From Pirellulales bacterium (lineage in GTDB: Bacteria; Planctomycetota; Planctomycetia; Pirellulales; Lacipirellulaceae): a stretch of DNA of 64,000 bases. This document shows, one piece after another, positions 22,188-33,300 of this stretch. Location of the stretch: assembly GCA_020847515.1 (NCBI GenBank), contig JADLBW010000142.1:1-64000 (forward strand). Reading direction: 5' to 3'. Numbering within the stretch: the stretch's first letter is position 1; each line of letters opens with the position of its first letter. Under the pieces are notes generated by a model. It was given only the letters and a program-made list of their open reading frames with translations. It searched no databases and was not told the DNA's origin. Both the position numbers and the translations under genes were made by a program.

Positions 22188-23903
22188 CTAAGCACCCTCA
22201 TCCGCGGCCGCCTGGCCCGCAGCCGCCGGCTCACTGTCCATCTGATGGATCAACTGGAAGTACTGCTTCACCCCTTCGCGGACCTGAGCCGGCACGTCCT
22301 CGCGCTCGACGAACGATTCGAACTGCCGCTGGAACTGCCGCTGCCGCGCCTCGCCCCGACGGTGCGACACGCCGCTGCCGTCGTCGGCTGATTCGATGGT
22401 CGTCAGCGACGGGCCCTGGCCCTTCGTTCCTTTGAGCTCGGTCGTCTGGCCGTTATCCGCCAGCCCGTCGCGCGCGTCGCGACGAGCGGTATTCGATCCC
22501 CAGCCAGCCTTCTTGCCGCCCGCCTTGGGACTGGGAATCTGGCACAGCCCGTTGCACATTCCCTGGCACTGGCTGCACTTGTCGCATAGCAGGGAGAGCT
22601 TCTTTTCGGCATTGCGACAGAGCGAGAGGCGATTGAGGTTCTTGCACAGCTTCTTCAGGGCGCTGTTGACCGCCTGCTGGCAGGCCTGGCACTGCGACTT
22701 GCACTGGCTGTCGCACTCGCCTCGCTCGCCCTGCTGCCGCTCGGCCTCCTTGAGCGATTCGTCAAGTTCCTCGACCGCCGAGGCCAGCTCTTCCATATTC
22801 TCTCCCAGCTCCCCGCCGCCCGCGCTGGCCGAGCCGCCTTTTCCTCCGCTGGCGCCCGCGGCGCCGCTCGACTGGCTCGACTCGCCCGCCTTCGAGGCGC
22901 TGGCGGTGGCCGACTTCGACGCCGAATCCTGCGACGCTGACCTGTTGGCCTGGGCCGCCGCCGCCATCCGCTGCGCCGCCGCCTTCAGCCGGGCTAGCTG
23001 CTTCCGCTGCTCCGACAGCGGCTTGTCCTCAGGGGGCTTCATTCCGGTAAGCTGCTCGGCGGCCTGGTCGTAGTTCTTCTGCTTCAGTTCATCGGCCAAG
23101 GGCTGCGTCTGGGGCTGCTCATCGAGCTTCTCGGCGGCCCGCGCCAGGAGTTGCTCTTCCTTCTTGCGCTCCAGCGCCAGCCGGGCCTTGTTCAAGTCTC
23201 GCTCCAGCTCGGCGTACTGGCGCAAGGCCTCCTTGCGGTCCTTGGTGACCTGGAGCTTGTCGACCATTTGCCGCAGTTTGTCGGGGTCGACCAGCTCCTT
23301 CTCGAGCGGATCGTCAACGCCCTTTTCCAACTCGTCGACCAGCTCCTTAAGCTCCTTGTTGGCCGTCTCGGTGGCGGCCTGCACCGCCTTTTCGGTTTCG
23401 AGCCGCTCGAGCACCTCCGGGCTGGGGCCGCGAAGGCTCAACGGCAGCGCCACGGCGGCCAGCCCCGCCGCAAGCGCGATCCCCCGCCGCGGCCACTGGT
23501 ACCGAATCGACAGGGGCGAGAGCGCCTCCAGCCGCCGTCGGGTGTAGTCGGCCTGCAAGGCGTAGAAGCCCTCCTTGCGCCCAGCCCGCTTGAAGTGAAG
23601 ATAGGACGCCACCGAGTCCTGCAGTCCGTAGAACCGATCGACCAGCCGGGCCGACGCGTCGTCGTCCAGCCGTCGCCAGAACCATCCCGCCGCAGCTACG
23701 GCCATGGTCGCAACCGCCGCAACGGCGACCGCCGCCGCGGGCGTAGCGTAACCCTGCCATACGTAAATTGCCGCCACCGCCGCCAACGCCCCGGCCCCCG
23801 CGGCGGCGGCCCACACCAGCGCCGTCCAGAACCGATGCAGGTTCACCCGCCGACGAACAAAGGCGACAAACTGCTCAATCGGACCATGTGAATCAACCGA
23901 CAT
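22188..23903 (-). CDS. Membrane-anchored coiled-coil protein with Cys-rich segment, function unknown
   Basis: N-terminal TM helices (WTALVWAAAAGAGALAAVAAIYVW), charged coiled coil, then CDSQCKSQCQACQQ...CDKCSQCQGMCNGLC; same strand as the MoxR/VWA genes. Confidence 0.65.
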   Translation of the reverse strand: MSVDSHGPIEQFVAFVRRRVNLHRFWTALVWAAAAGAGALAAVAAIYVWQGYATPAAAVAVAAVATMAVAAAGWFWRRLDDDASARLVDRFYGLQDSVASYLHFKRAGRKEGFYALQADYTRRRLEALSPLSIRYQWPRRGIALAAGLAAVALPLSLRGPSPEVLERLETEKAVQAATETANKELKELVDELEKGVDDPLEKELVDPDKLRQMVDKLQVTKDRKEALRQYAELERDLNKARLALERKKEEQLLARAAEKLDEQPQTQPLADELKQKNYDQAAEQLTGMKPPEDKPLSEQRKQLARLKAAAQRMAAAAQANRSASQDSASKSATASASKAGESSQSSGAAGASGGKGGSASAGGGELGENMEELASAVEELDESLKEAERQQGERGECDSQCKSQCQACQQAVNSALKKLCKNLNRLSLCRNAEKKLSLLCDKCSQCQGMCNGLCQIPSPKAGGKKAGWGSNTARRDARDGLADNGQTTELKGTKGQGPSLTTIESADDGSGVSHRRGEARQRQFQRQFESFVEREDVPAQVREGVKQYFQLIHQMDSEPAAAGQAAADEGA

Positions 23904-24026
23904 AGCGCGGCTCCGAGAGGATGGTTAATATCGATAAATGAGGGCGACGACGATTGGATGGCGAAACATCTGTTTTATTGCCCGCGAATCACGCGAATAG
24001 ACGCCAATAGAAACAAACAAGCGAGT

Positions 24027-24060
24027 CCCCCTCCCTCGAAGGGAGGGACTAGGGGAGGGG
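24027..24060. repeat. Family P3 copy 2
   Basis: CCCCCTCCCTCGAAGGGAGGGACTAGGGGAGGGG. Confidence 0.75.
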
Positions 24061-24323
24061 TTTGCACCACCAACCAGCATCCCACTCCCCCAACAAAACC
24101 TCGCAACTACCTCTCAATCCGCCCCCGCCATCCGACGCGAGCCCTCTCCCTTCATTTATTCGCCCCCATTCGCGTTATTGGCGGGCCCTCTCCCCGCAGC
24201 AGCAAGTGGCAATCAGCCGCGACATTATATAGCCGAAGCAGCGACAATTTCATCTCAATCCACGTTCGAAATCCCCGCCGCCCGGATTCACCTGGCGGAT
24301 TGATTACACCAGCAGCGGGCAGC

Positions 24324-27300
24324 TTAGCCGCCCGCTGCCGCGGTCGCCGGCGCTGCGGCTGGCGTTTCCTGCTCGTCGCCGCCGCTAGCTTTCTTTTCGA
24401 TGAGCGCCATCACCCGGTCGTGCTTCTTGCGCTCCGCGTCGCGAACCCCTTCAAGCGTCATCGCCTGCTCGGCAAGCTGACGCGCCTTATCCAATTCGCC
24501 AACCTCCGCCCAGGCCGCCGCCGCGTTCAGCGTCCAGTGGATGCGGCGAATCTTCCAGGTATCCGGCATCTTCGCCAGGCTCGCCTCATACAACGCCGCC
24601 GCCGGGCGATAGGCCTTCTCGGCCGCCAGCCATTCGGCCAAGGTCAGGTTGACCATGAAGTGCCGCGGGGGCAAGGGATCGATCTGGCTGGCGTGGGCCA
24701 GTAGTTCCTCGCGAGTCAGCAACTTCGCGTCGATGAGATGCTTGTAAACCGACTGCTGGCGCTGCAGACCGGTGACGTGATGCGGCTCGTCATGGTGGAA
24801 ATTGAGCCATTCCAGGTCCGCCAGGCAGCCGACGACTCCCTCGGCCGTAGCCAGCCGCGTCGTCAGATTCTCGGGAGTCGGCGCACCGATCGAGGACTTC
24901 AGCATTTGCCAAAGCGAGCCGTTGACGCCGCGGTTTTGGAAATTGGCGCGGGCGTTGCGCGAAAGCTTTTCGCGCCACTCCGCTAGTTCGCCGGCTGCCT
25001 GCCCCCGCACATGGGCCGCCACGAGCATGGCGCTGTAGTCGCTGTAATAGTTAAAAGGGACGTACTCCTTGCCGATGAGCAACTGGCGCAGCGAGCGGCC
25101 CATCGCGACGTACTGCTCGACGGTCCAGCCGCTGCAATCTTCGAGCATTGCCTCCTTCCCGCAGCGAAGTATCGATTCAATCCGCTGAACCGTCTGATAG
25201 TTCTGGCCGTCGACCAGTTTTGCCAGTGCATCGAACAACTCCACGAACGGCCGTACGTCGCCGCGACGCAATTCGTTCGCCAGATGCCGCTGGGCGAGCT
25301 CCGCCTGCAGGTTCCACTGCCGGGGGTCGTCCTGCGGAAAAGCGAGCGCCAAATTCAACTTCTGGTACTGCTGGGCGAGGGGGTCGCGCAGCCGTTCGCT
25401 TGCCGGCCGGCTGCGGGCCAACAGCGCGAGGCTGCGCATTCGCATGCCGTCGTCGGTGAACGTCACGGCGGCGAACTCGCCAGCCAGCTCGAGCATCCGC
25501 TGATCCCGCGGCGGGGGCTCAGCCGGCTTGTCCGCGGCGGCCGCCTCCCGATTCGAGGCGGCGGTCGGCACATCCCCGGCGGGCGGCTTGTCCGAGGGCC
25601 CGTCGTGCATGGCCGCCATCAACGACCGAGCGAAAAACTTTTCATCGTCCCGATTGAGCTGTTCGCACAGGGGCCCGACCTGCGCGGCAATCGACTCATC
25701 GTAACGCGCGTCCTCCGAATTCGGCCAATCGATCGACACATCGGTCCAGTGGGCACGCAGGAACCGCGCCGCCAGCTCGGGCCGCTTCGCTCGCAGGAGC
25801 TCCAGGAGCACCAGCGGGTCGTGGCTCAGCGAAGAGTCGTACCGCCGCAACAGCAGATGGACCCGCGGCTCGTCGCCGCGCTTCAGGTAAACGGCGAGCG
25901 CCGCGGTCAGCACGCGCGAATCGTTCACCTCATCGAGCTTCTCGAACCGCTGGGCGCCCGCCGACGAGGCCGCTCGCAGGAAGCGATTGGCCCACCTCTC
26001 TTGGAACGCGGAGATCCGATCGGCAAGCCCGGCCTCGTCGGCGTGCCGGCTGATCCACTCCACGAGCGCCCGCTGCTGATTGCCGGGTATCGCAACGCCC
26101 GAATCGATCGCCTCGGCCAGCACGTCGAGCGCCGCGCCGCCCAGGTCCGCCGGCAGCCGCTCGCCTTCAAACCGGGCAAGCTCCCCGGCGAGGTGCATCC
26201 GCCAGCCGATCGGCAGCTCCTTGCTGGCCATCTCCGCGGCGAAGTAAGCGCGATACTGCTGCGAAAGTGCGACCGGATCGCCTGCGGACCGCTCGTCGTT
26301 GTCGCCTTCTTTTTGTCCTTCGTCGTCGCCTTCGCCCTCGTCGCCGTTGTCGTTGTCGACGTTGCCCCCTGGGCGCTGCTCCTGGGCCTTCTCACGGGCC
26401 TGATCCGCCCGACACATGGCCAGCGCCGCGGCGAAGTCGCCCGCCAGGCGAGGGTGCGCGTCCTGCCCTTGCGCCTCCTGCGCCCACGCGGCCAGATCGT
26501 CTAGGTCCTCTTGTCGATCGCCGCTGAACTGATTCCGGAAAGCCTCGTAGTACGAATCGATGAATAGACTGCCCGAGCGATTCCCCAGCAACGTGCCAAG
26601 CTCGCTGTGCAGTTGCTTTACGGCTTCTACTGCCGTGAGCTTGGCCGTACCCTTGCCGTCTAGCGACTCCTGCAAGTGACGTCGCAGCGCCTCGTCGATC
26701 CCGTAGTTGTCTCCGTCTTCGTACTCGACGTTGACCCCCTTGTCGTTGCCCACGATCGCTGCGATGAGCGCCAGCCGACTAAGATTCTCGCGCCCCGGGC
26801 GCTGCGACAGATCGCGTAGCAAATAGGCCGCCGTGCTGGAACTGCTGCCGAAGTAATAGTTCCATTGGTTCCGCTTCTGCGCGTCGTGCGCCAGTTCCAG
26901 GAATCGGAAGAACACCTCCGACGCTAGCGCCGGATCCGACCCGATCTTGTCGCCCAGCACGCCGGCCAGATATTCGCCCGACTCCCAGGGCTGAGCCACC
27001 AGCTCTTCCAGCCGCTTCGCCTGGCGGACTTTCTCGAGCAGTTGCTCGGTCGCCGAGCGGCTGCTTCCTTCCAGCCACTGTTTCAGCTCGCCATACTTCT
27101 GGGGCGCCGCTGGCTTCTTCAGTTCCTCGGCCGCGAGCGCCGCGATCAGCCCGGCGATCTTCGACTGCCGCGGCTCTTCAACCTGCCGCAGGGCCTCCAA
27201 GCGCTCGGCGGCGTACTCCAGCAGCGCCGCTTCCCCCTTGAGGTACGAGTCGATCAGCCCCAGGCCGAACGTCGGCGTCTTGGCGTACCGCTCGGCGACC

Positions 27301-30300
27301 GCCGCCGCGAGCTCCTTCTGATGCTCCTGGCTCACTTCCCCGGCCGTCTTGAGCAAGTGCGCCAGCCAGCTGTTCTGGCCGCGATTGCGCGCACCTACGT
27401 CGAGGGGGTGGAACGCGTCCAGCTCCGCCAGCCAGGGCGAGCCCGCCAGCATGGCCAGCGCTTCGGCGGGCTTTTTGCGGGCCAGCTCCGATACGCCCGA
27501 CTCGGCGTAGTATTCCAGGTTGTCGATCGACGGCCCGTCGACCCCTTGCAGATATGCGAGCACCGTCGGCAACACATTCCGCCGCTGCAGAAGCTGCGAC
27601 ATGAAGTTGTTATAGACGTAAATCTGTCCCGAGGGCTGTCCCCAGGAAATGCCGTTGTTCGTGTTGTACTTGGCGAGAAAATCCTTGCGCTTCGCCGCCG
27701 GCCCCAGATAGATCGTCGTGATCTCCTCCAACAGCTCCAGCGTCTTGGGCCCGCCGCGCAGCTCGTACGTCGTCTCGATAAGCTGCGACACGCAAGCGGG
27801 CATTTGGTAGTGATTGGGCGACTTGGCCAGCCGCTTGAGCCGCTCCACGGCCAGGTTCGAGAGGTCCGCGTCCAGCTTGCGATCCTGCCAGGCCGCTACC
27901 ACGATCGCCAGGTCGTCGGCCTGGTCCTGCGCGTTGGCGCCGGGCCGCTGCCGGACGACTTCCTGGGCGACGCCGAGGAACTCCTCCGCCGGGCAGCGAT
28001 AAAGCTGTTCCATCTGGGCAAGCACCTTCGCCGCGTTCTTGTTGCGGCCTCTCTCAAGCGCCGGCAGCAGCTCCTGGTCGATCGCCTTCCAATCGCCGGA
28101 CGCCGCCGCGGTGCGAACCAGAAACTCCTCGGGGCTCTGCAGGCGCACACGATTGGCATCGTTGCTGAAGTAGGTGTAATTGGCGTACGGGTTGTTTCCT
28201 GCCGACGGCTTCCCCTGGGCCTCGTCGCGGAGAATTGTTGTCGCCCGCAGGGCGAATCCGTCGATCTGCTCCCCTCGGGCTTCGGTCGCCGCCAGCAGGT
28301 GCGTGAAGCCGGCTCGCGCGCAGTCGGCGTGCTTGAGCATCTCGTCGCACAGCGCCCGGTGAACTTCCGAGCGGCGCTTGTGCAGCTTCGTCTGCTCCTC
28401 GGAAAGCTTCTCGTTGTTCTCTTGCTTCTTCGTATACAGAGACGGCAGATTTCGGCCGTTCCGCGCGTACATTTCGTGCGCGATCATCTGCACCAGGCCG
28501 CCCGCCCAGCCGGTCTGCGCCCGCTCGGCCTCGGCGAGCGTGCGCAGATAGGCTACCGCGAGCTCAGCGCGGGTGACGCGAACGGCCGGATCGAGCTCGT
28601 TGTCCTGCATCTGCTCGATGAACATCTGCCCGATCGACTGGCTTTGGTTCGGGTTGAGCAATTTGAGGTGCTGCTGGGCGGCCGCAACTTCCTCCGGGCC
28701 CATGAGCATCACCAGGCGCACCCGCGCGGCGTCGTCTTTCGGCCGCTTGGCGATAAGCCGCTCATACGCCTGCCGCGCCACATCCGGCTTGTCGAACATC
28801 TCGCAGACGACCGCGTACTCCGAAAGCCGCTGGGGGTTCTCGCTGTCGCCGGGGTCGAGCGACTTCATGAGCTCGTCGGCGAGCCCCAGCGCGCTGGTCC
28901 GCTGCTTCACCTGCCGGAATTGATAGCGCATGTAGCTGCCGTTTTGCGGGTTGGCCAGCACTTGTCGAACTTGCCCGAGCACTTCGGCGGCCAGCAGCTT
29001 CACCGCCGCGTCGCGCTTTCCCTCGGCCACCAGCTTGGCGATGCGATCCTGGGCGCCTGGGCTGGCCATAATTGGCATTGCCGCCCGTACTGTACCGCCG
29101 CCTCCCGACGGCTGGCTGGCGGCGAGCTGGTCCAGCTTTTCCGCCTCGCGCTTCAGCCCCAGGTCCTCCATGGCGGCGATCAGCTCGTTGCGCTTATTGG
29201 CGTCCAGCCGCGATTGCCGCAGCCGCAGGCAGGCCGCCTGCCCGGCCTCGACGAGCCGCCGGGTCAGCGCCTCGTCCGCAACGACCTGTTTGTCTCCCTT
29301 CGCCTCGGTAACCGATGCGACGATCGCTGCGTCGACCCGCGAACGCATTTCGCGATCCATCGGCAGATAACGGGCCTTCGAGAGCAGATCCACCGCCTCG
29401 GCGTGCTTCTGGTCGGCCACGGCTTTGCCGGCGGCGAGCAGATACGCGTCGAGCTGGGGCTGCTCGGCGGCGAGCATCTCCCGGAGCGTCTTGTCGGCCA
29501 GGTCGTTAAACTCCAATCGCATCGCCAGCAGCGTCCGCAGGACTGGATGGCGCACTTTTTCGACCAGCGGACGGGCCTTGTCCGCGGCGAACTCGAACTG
29601 GCCCGACGGAGCAAACGGCGACGATATCGACGCTATCGACGCGAACGGATCCGATTCCGGGCGGCGGAGCAGGACCAGCACCGTCGGCGGGAAGTCGGCC
29701 AACTCCACCGGCGGACTGCCTAAGGGCACGAACAACTGCTGCTGCGGTTGCCGGTAGACGCCCATCATCGCCGCCTGCTGGCGCTGGTTCCCGCCGCCCC
29801 CGTACTGTGCGACTTCGTCCTCTAAAAACGCGATGAGCGACGACGGATCGTCCCCCCGCGTCAGCGTGCCGACCACATAAGTAAACGCCCACTGGCCGTA
29901 CTGCGGCGACGAGCGCAGGTGCGGATACCAGGCGATCATCAGCTTCGAGAACTTCTCGCGGTACGCCTGCGGAATCGAAGGGCGGTCACCTTCGCTCTGC
30001 GGCAACCCGCCGAGCGTCTGAGCCAGCCCGATCACCGTCATCGGGCTGGGCGACTCGATCTCGTTGGCAATTGCCAGAGCCGTTTCGAAATGCTCATTGG
30101 TCCGCTCGTTGGCGGCGCCTTCTTTTCCGTCGTTCGCTTCGTCGCCGAGGGCCCGCTCGGATTCCTCGACGACGCCGCACTGCACGGCCGCCATGAGCGC
30201 CAGCTCTGGATACGGCTTGCGAAAGACTTCAATCGCCTTCTCCGCATACTGCTCCAGGTCCGACTGCTGCCGTGAGAACTGCCGCAGCACTACCAGCGCC

Positions 30301-33300
30301 AGACCGACTTCGTCGTCCGGGTGCTGGGCCAAGTACTCTTCGAACTCGGCGCCCGATTCGCGGTAGTAGCCCTCCGGGCCGATCCGCACCAGCAGCTCCG
30401 CCGACTTCACGCCCCGCTCGTGCATCGAGCGCACCAGCTCGCTCGTTTGTTCTTCTTCAAGCTGCTGGGCCAGCGTCGCCAGGTGGGCCAGCGCCATTGG
30501 CCTGCACAATTCGACCTTAGAGGGCATTTGGACCTTAGTCGCGGCGGCCCCGCCGCCTAGCAGGCCCCCGCTGAAATACACCCCCCCGCGCTGCTGCTGA
30601 TGCTGGTACGCCGTGTACCGGTACTGCGCCAGCTCCATGCACTCGACGACCGACGGCGGCGCCATCTTCCGCACCATGTCGAAGTACGAATTGATGCTCG
30701 CCGACAGCCCGGGCTTCTTCGAGACCTCCGGCAGTTCCTCCTGATCCTCCAGTAGCACGAGAAACTGCTCGATCGCCTCGCGCTCGTCGCCGCATTCCTC
30801 GTGGGCTACCGCCAGCAGGTAACGCAGGCGGTAGTCGCCCGGCTGCTCGATCACCTGGGGGGCCAGCAGCTCGACCGCCCGCTTCCACTCGCCGGTGCCG
30901 CACATCGCATCGGCAATGGCTTCCAGCGTGCGGGGATCGCGGTCCTTCTCTCCTGCTAATTCAAACAGAATCGCAAACCCGTCCTCCGCGTCGCCATACG
31001 TGAGATGGAGCCGGGCGATCCGTTCCTTGGTGCGATTGGTCTTGTCGATCTCGCTGGCGCGGGTGAGCGTCTCCACCGCGGCGTTCCAGTCCCCCTCCTG
31101 CTCCTCGACCCGTGCGATGTGGTGGAGCAGCTCCAGATCGTCCGGCTTGATCTTTGCCGCGGCGGTCAGCGCCTGCCGGCGCCCCTCGTAGTTGTCCGCC
31201 TCGCGATGCACCTCGGCCAGCGCCAACAGCGGCACGATCGACTGCCGGTTGCTCCGCCGCCGCTCTTCCAGGTTTTCCACCAGTTGGGGGAGCTTCCCCA
31301 GCTGCTCGCAGATCTTCGCCAACTCCTGGGCCCAGCGGAGCTTGCCCGCCACGTCCTCAGTGTCGTCGTAAAGCTGCCAGTAGATCCGCTCGGCGTCGGC
31401 CGCGTGGTTCGACTCGCCGTAGAGCTGCGCCAGCCGCACCCGCAAGTCTTCGTCCTCCTCGAACTTCTGCACGGCCGACTTCATCACCGCCACGGCAGCG
31501 TCGTCTTTGCCCTGCATCCGCAGCAGGGCCGCCTCGGTCGTCCAAGGGAGCGTGCTGCCGGGCGAGAGCCGCTTCCACTCGGCAATCCAGGGGAGGGCTT
31601 CCTCCACCTGGAAATTGCGCTGATACAGCTCCACCAGCCGCCGCACATGGATGCTCTTGCGCCCGCCCGGCAGCTCGAGCAGCTTGCGGGTCGCCTCGGC
31701 CGCGGCCGACCAGTCGCGGCGCTGATTGAACAGCCGGATCTGCTCGCTTACCGCCAGGATGTTGCCGCTGGCAGCCGCCGCGGCGAGCGTTTCGTCCGCC
31801 GCGCGGCTGTCGCCGGCCGCCTCGTACAGCTCGGCCAACAGGCAGCTCTGCGGGACGCCGCGCTGGGGAAGCGCGGCCAACCCTTGGGCCACTTCTTCGA
31901 TCTTGTCGGCGCGGTCGCAGGCCGCGACCGCCTGGTCGAGCGCCGCTTCCAGCTCACTGGTGTTTTCGGCCAGCTCGACCCGCCGCTGCACCCAGGGCAG
32001 GGCCAGCTCCGGCTTCTTCAGGGCGATCGCCGTCGCCGCCAACTGGCTGAAGTAGAGCGGCTCTTTTTTGAACTCGGCCTCGCGCGCCTGCAGCAACTCG
32101 AGCGCGGTTTCATACTCCTCGCGGGCCGCCAGCGCCCGCGCGACGTGCAGCAGCTCGCCGAGCTCGGCGCCGTCGGCCAGCTTGCGGTAGATTTCAATCG
32201 CTTCGGGCTTCTTGCCAGCGCCGTAGAGAAACGCCGCGTACGCCTCCTGGGCCGAAGCCGAGTCGGGGGTCGCCGCGGCCATTTCTCGATAGACCTCGGC
32301 AGCCGCGTCCTTCAGCTCGAACCGCTCCAGCGCTCGCGCGGCGCGCAGGTAGGCGTACTCGCTCTTATCGGAGGCGGCAAGGTAGTTGCGAATCTCCGCG
32401 GCGCTTTGGTCCTTCTGGCTCGCTTCGTTCAGCAGCGTCGCCAGGCGGAAGCGCAGCTCGGCGTCTTTGGCATTCTGCTCGCAAAGGGCGCGGAGTTCGT
32501 CGATCGCCTGATCCTTCCGGCCGATCTTCGCCAGCACCTCGACGTATTCCTCGCGGTTGGCCCGATCGCCCGGCGTCAGTTCCAGGATCTTCTTATACGC
32601 GGCGATCGCCTCATCCTGCTCGCCCAGTTCCACCAGCAGCTTTGCATAGCGACGATGCAGGGCGATTCGACGCCCGTGCGTTTCAAACAACTTCTTATAG
32701 TGCTCCTTGAGCTGCGACAGGCTATCCTCGCGGCGGAACAGTTGCTCCGTCTGCGCCAGGATCTCCTGCTCCAGCCAACTGTTCTGGCCCACGTCGCCCA
32801 GCGCCTGGCTGTAGGCGGCGAGGGCCTTCTCGCGACTGCCCGCCCGCTGATGGACGTCCCCCAGTCGCAGCCGTCGCGTCACCGCGAGGTACGGGTCCTT
32901 GGTCCGCGCGAGCATCGCCTCGGCCAGCTTCGCCGCCTCCTCGAACAGGCCCTCGTCGATGTGCAGCTCCAGCAGGTCTTCGGCCAGCTCCTCGTCGCCA
33001 GGACGGGCCGCCAACAGCGCGCTCCACAGCTTTACCGCCTCGTCCGCCTGGCGATTGCGCACCAGCATTCGGCCAAGCTGCTTATCGATGAGGACCGCCA
33101 GCTTCTCATCCGGCTTCAGCTCGCGCGCTTTGCGAAGGTCGGCGATGGCCGTTTCGAAATCGAGCGCCCGGGCCTCGGCCGCAGCCTTCTGAAACCACGC
33201 CTCGGCGCTCCCGGGATTATCGGTCAGGGCCCGCCGGAAGGCCTCAAGCGCCGCCGAGTCGTCTCCTTGCTTGGCGTAGAAGTAGGCCAACAGCAGTTGA

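Noticed and set aside
26270-26390. Short-period GTCGTT/GTCGCC-rich stretch considered as another mobile repeat
   Set aside because: It encodes an acidic D/E/N/G low-complexity tract and shows no inverted-repeat arms; explained by coding low complexity.
27042-29723. 893-aa plus-strand ORF antisense to the giant TPR gene
   Set aside because: Same reasoning: shadow ORF produced by GC3 bias, no motifs.
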